Positions 5,400 to 7,438 of a stretch of DNA of 7,438 nucleotides are shown piece by piece; position 1 is the stretch's first letter; every line of letters begins with the position of its first letter. Source of the stretch: Candidatus Dormiibacterota bacterium (GTDB lineage: Bacteria > Chloroflexota > Dormibacteria > Aeolococcales > Aeolococcaceae); contig CATPAP010000054.1 of the NCBI GenBank assembly GCA_955651875.1, forward strand, positions 1-7,438, written 5' to 3'. Under the pieces are notes generated by a model, which saw nothing but the letters and a program-made list of their open reading frames with translations, had not been told where the DNA came from and did not search any database. Both the position numbers and the translations under genes were made by a program.

Positions 5400-6362
5400 C
5401 TACCCAGGCAGGTCGAGCACCCCTGCAAACAGCGCGTCGAGGTACGCCACCGGGTCGAAGACGTTGAGGTCGTCGATCCCCTCCCCCAGCCCCACCAGCT
5501 TCACCGGGACGTCGAGCTCGGCTTCGATGGCGAGGATGGTGCCGCCGCGCGAGGTGCCGTCGAGCTTGGTGAGCACGATGCCGGTGAGCTGCAACGCGTC
5601 GTGGAAGGCGCGCGCCTGGGCGATCGCGTTCATCCCGGTCGGCGCCTCGATGACGAGGAGTGTCTCGTGCGGTGCCTCCGGGATGGCCCGCTCGATGACG
5701 CGGTGCACCTTCTCGAGCTCTGCCATCAGGTTGCTCTTGGTGTGCAGGCGACCCGCGGTGTCCACGAGGACCACGTCCACGCGCCGCGCCAGCGCCGCCT
5801 GGATGGCGTCGTAGACGACGGCGCCTGGGTCCGCCCCGGGCTGGTGCGCAACGACGTCCGTGCCACTGCGGTCCGCCCACAGGCGCATCTGGTCGATGGC
5901 GGCGGCCCGAAAGGTGTCGGCCGCGGCCACCAGCGGGGTCAGTCCCTCACCGCGCAGGCGGTGGGCGAACTTGCCGAGCGTGGTCGTCTTGCCACTGCCA
6001 TTGACACCCACTACCACCACGACGCTCGGTCGCGCGTCCAGCCGCAGGGAGCGGTCGCGCGCCTGGAGAAGCGCGAGCATCTCGGTCTTGAGAGCCGCGA
6101 GCGCGTCCTCGGCTGTGCTGATGCGCTCGACGCGCACGCGTTCGCGCAGGGAGGCGACGAGCTGTTCGGCGACGCCCATGCCGGCGTCTGCGCCGACGAG
6201 GATCTCGAGGAGGTCGGCGTAGAAGTCGTCGTCGAGGTCACGACGCAGCAGGACCGCGTCGCGTACCTGGTCGCTGAAGGCGAGCGAGGCCTTGTCCATC
6301 TTCCGCGACATGCGTCGCCACCACGACTCGCGGTGGGCGCGGGACACCACCTCGGTGCTCAC
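5400..6362 (-). CDS. ftsY: signal recognition particle receptor FtsY (NG domain)
   Basis: FtsY is the membrane-associated GTPase that receives the SRP-ribosome complex. From GTG at 6362 it has 320 residues. The N domain starts after a basic/aromatic segment, RESWWRRMSRKMDK (11-24), equivalent to the lipid-binding amphipathic helix at the start of other FtsY proteins; there is no long acidic A domain. G-domain motifs are GVNGSGKTTT (119-128), DTFRAAA (149-155), DTAGR (201-205), TKLDGTSRGG (265-274) and GLGEGIDDL (291-299). The normally conserved DAxTGQN motif reads EAPTGMN (239-245), which is odd. Start choice: ATG at 6416 has GAGG 3-4 nt upstream but overlaps smc by 44 nt, and its extra 18 codons have more A/T third positions; GTG at 6362 follows the smc stop by 10 nt without a clear Shine-Dalgarno sequence. 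Stop is TAG; ylxM follows after 53 nt. Confidence 0.95.
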   Translation of the reverse strand: MSTEVVSRAHRESWWRRMSRKMDKASLAFSDQVRDAVLLRRDLDDDFYADLLEILVGADAGMGVAEQLVASLRERVRVERISTAEDALAALKTEMLALLQARDRSLRLDARPSVVVVVGVNGSGKTTTLGKFAHRLRGEGLTPLVAAADTFRAAAIDQMRLWADRSGTDVVAHQPGADPGAVVYDAIQAALARRVDVVLVDTAGRLHTKSNLMAELEKVHRVIERAIPEAPHETLLVIEAPTGMNAIAQARAFHDALQLTGIVLTKLDGTSRGGTILAIEAELDVPVKLVGLGEGIDDLNVFDPVAYLDALFAGVLDLPG

Positions 6363-6372
6363 CAGCGAGCGC

Positions 6373-7438
6373 TCACACCGCAGCGCGGATCGTCGATTGG
6401 CGAAGTCCGACGACATTACCCTCGGGGATCGTCTCGCCCGACTCGGCGTCGAAGCGAACGCTGATCACCGAGCTGATGCCATCCCCGTCACTGGTGACCC
6501 CGTGCAGGGCGTCGGCCGCGGCCATGGTGATGTGGTTGTGGGTGACGACGATGAACTGCTGGGTTGCGGCCAGTCGCTTGAGCAGCCTGGTGAAACGGAG
6601 CACGTTGCTGTCGTCGAGAGGAGCGTCGACCTCGTCGAAGACGTAGAACGGCGAAGGATTGACCTGCTGGAGCGCGAGGATCACAGCCAGCGCAGTGAGC
6701 GCGCGCTCGCCACCGCTGAAGAGGCTCAGCGGCTGCAGGCGCTTCCCTGGTGGCTGCGCGAGTATCTCCACCCCGGCGCGCGCCGGTGTGTTGCTGCCGG
6801 TACTGTCCTCAACATCCGAGGCCACAGGCTCCTCGCGGTGCAACGTGGCGCGCCCACCCGGAAAGAGCTCGGCGAAGAGATCGTGGAAGTGCACCGACAC
6901 CGCGCCGAACACGGCGTCGAAGCGGCTGTCGATCGCCGCGGTGAGTCGCGCGGCCATGGCGCGGATGTCGGCGCACGCGCTGCCCAGGTCGTCGCGGCCG
7001 GAACGCAACACCGCGACCCGCACGGCCAGCTGGTCATGCTGGTCGGGTGCGAGCGCATTGACCGGGCCGAACGCGCCGATGCGGCGCTCGAGGCGAACGA
7101 TCTCCCGCTCGGCCCGGTCAGCGTCGCTGGCCTGCGGTTCGGGCCCCTCGTCCTCCTCGTCGCCGCGCACGGCGTCGGCCAGCTCGAGAACGCGCTCGTC
7201 GGCGGAGGCCACCTCGAGCGCCGCGGCCGCTCGCTCGTCCTGGGCGCGGGCGAGCACCACAGCGACCTCGCTCCTCTCGACCTCCAGCGAAGCCACCGCG
7301 CGCTCTGACTCGGCCAGATCAGGCGCGGTGGCCTCGAGGACGCGCAGAGCCTCTGCGATCGCCTCGGCGCTGCGGTCGACTCCGAGCCTCGCGGCCCGGC
7401 CGTGGGCGAGGGCACCGAGCACGTCGAACTCGGCGGCA
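6373..7438 (-). CDS. smc: chromosome partition protein SMC, C-terminal part (5' end beyond window)
   Basis: SMC is the dimeric condensin ATPase that, with ScpA and ScpB, extrudes DNA loops and organises the chromosome. The 354 visible residues begin in the returning coiled coil (Ala/Glu/Arg-rich, heptad-like, to about residue 120), pass FGPVNALAPDQHDQL (123-137; the FGxVNxxA motif where the coil rejoins the head), and end in the C-terminal ATPase head. There the ABC signature LFSGGERALTALA spans 239-251, Walker B with the D-loop FYVFDEVDAPLDDSN 264-278, and the switch-His motif VTHN 298-301. THNHITMAAADALHGVT and VISVRF near the end are SMC-specific and exclude RecN or Rad50. About 25 residues follow the usual C-terminus. 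The order smc-ftsY is standard in Actinomycetota. The Walker A half, hinge and first coil lie outside the window. Confidence 0.96.
   Translation of the reverse strand, partial: AAEFDVLGALAHGRAARLGVDRSAEAIAEALRVLEATAPDLAESERAVASLEVERSEVAVVLARAQDERAAAALEVASADERVLELADAVRGDEEDEGPEPQASDADRAEREIVRLERRIGAFGPVNALAPDQHDQLAVRVAVLRSGRDDLGSACADIRAMAARLTAAIDSRFDAVFGAVSVHFHDLFAELFPGGRATLHREEPVASDVEDSTGSNTPARAGVEILAQPPGKRLQPLSLFSGGERALTALAVILALQQVNPSPFYVFDEVDAPLDDSNVLRFTRLLKRLAATQQFIVVTHNHITMAAADALHGVTSDGDGISSVISVRFDAESGETIPEGNVVGLRQSTIRAAV

Noticed and set aside
1..7438. Search for a novel system: mobile elements, CRISPR, toxin-antitoxin pairs, riboswitches or structured RNA.
   Set aside because: The window is filled with conserved housekeeping genes, gaps are under 60 nt, and no repeats or unexplained genes were seen.

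Overview
This is an ordinary chromosomal housekeeping segment from a high-GC bacterium. All eleven genes lie on the minus strand, so transcription runs from high to low coordinates. Third codon positions are overwhelmingly G or C. The gene order, and the long Ala/Pro/Glu-rich tail on ribosomal protein bS16, fit Actinomycetota. The presence of a ylxM gene between ftsY and ffh, and the absence of lepB and rnhB between rplS and yraN, point away from the best-known actinobacterial orders and towards a deep-branching lineage (for example Nitriliruptoria, Acidimicrobiia, Thermoleophilia or Coriobacteriia). The lineage is inference only; no rRNA gene is present to settle it.

In order of transcription: the C-terminal 354 residues of the condensin ATPase SMC (7438 down to 6373), the SRP receptor ftsY (6362 to 5400), ylxM (5346 to 5020), ffh, which encodes the SRP GTPase (5020 to 3632), rpsP for bS16 (3600 to 3139), a KH-domain RNA-binding protein khpA (3142 to 2888), rimM (2895 to 2356), trmD (2356 to 1649), rplS for bL19 (1652 to 1098), yraN (about 1054 to 692), and the first 215 residues of comM/yifB (646 to 1), cut by the window edge.

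Three functional blocks sit together. ftsY, ylxM and ffh supply the protein part of the signal recognition particle pathway (co-translational membrane targeting). rpsP, khpA, rimM, trmD and rplS form the conserved ribosome-assembly/tRNA-modification cluster: bS16 and its 30S assembly factor RimM, the m1G37 tRNA methyltransferase TrmD, and bL19 at the subunit interface. yraN and comM begin the DNA-processing end of the cluster, usually followed by dprA. The genes are packed with 1 to 8 nt stop/start overlaps (ylxM-ffh, rpsP-khpA, khpA-rimM, rimM-trmD, trmD-rplS), suggesting translational coupling. The only gaps are about 53 nt (ftsY-ylxM), 31 nt (ffh-rpsP), 43 nt (rplS-yraN, depending on the start) and 45 nt (yraN-comM).

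I see no mobile element, CRISPR array, tRNA, rRNA or new multi-gene system. The points worth a second look are small: FtsY departs from the conserved DAxTGQN-type motif, TrmD has Glu where the catalytic Asp is expected, bL19 carries an unusually long and purely acidic tail, yraN has no ATG/GTG/TTG start at a sensible position, and comM has a possible leaderless promoter.
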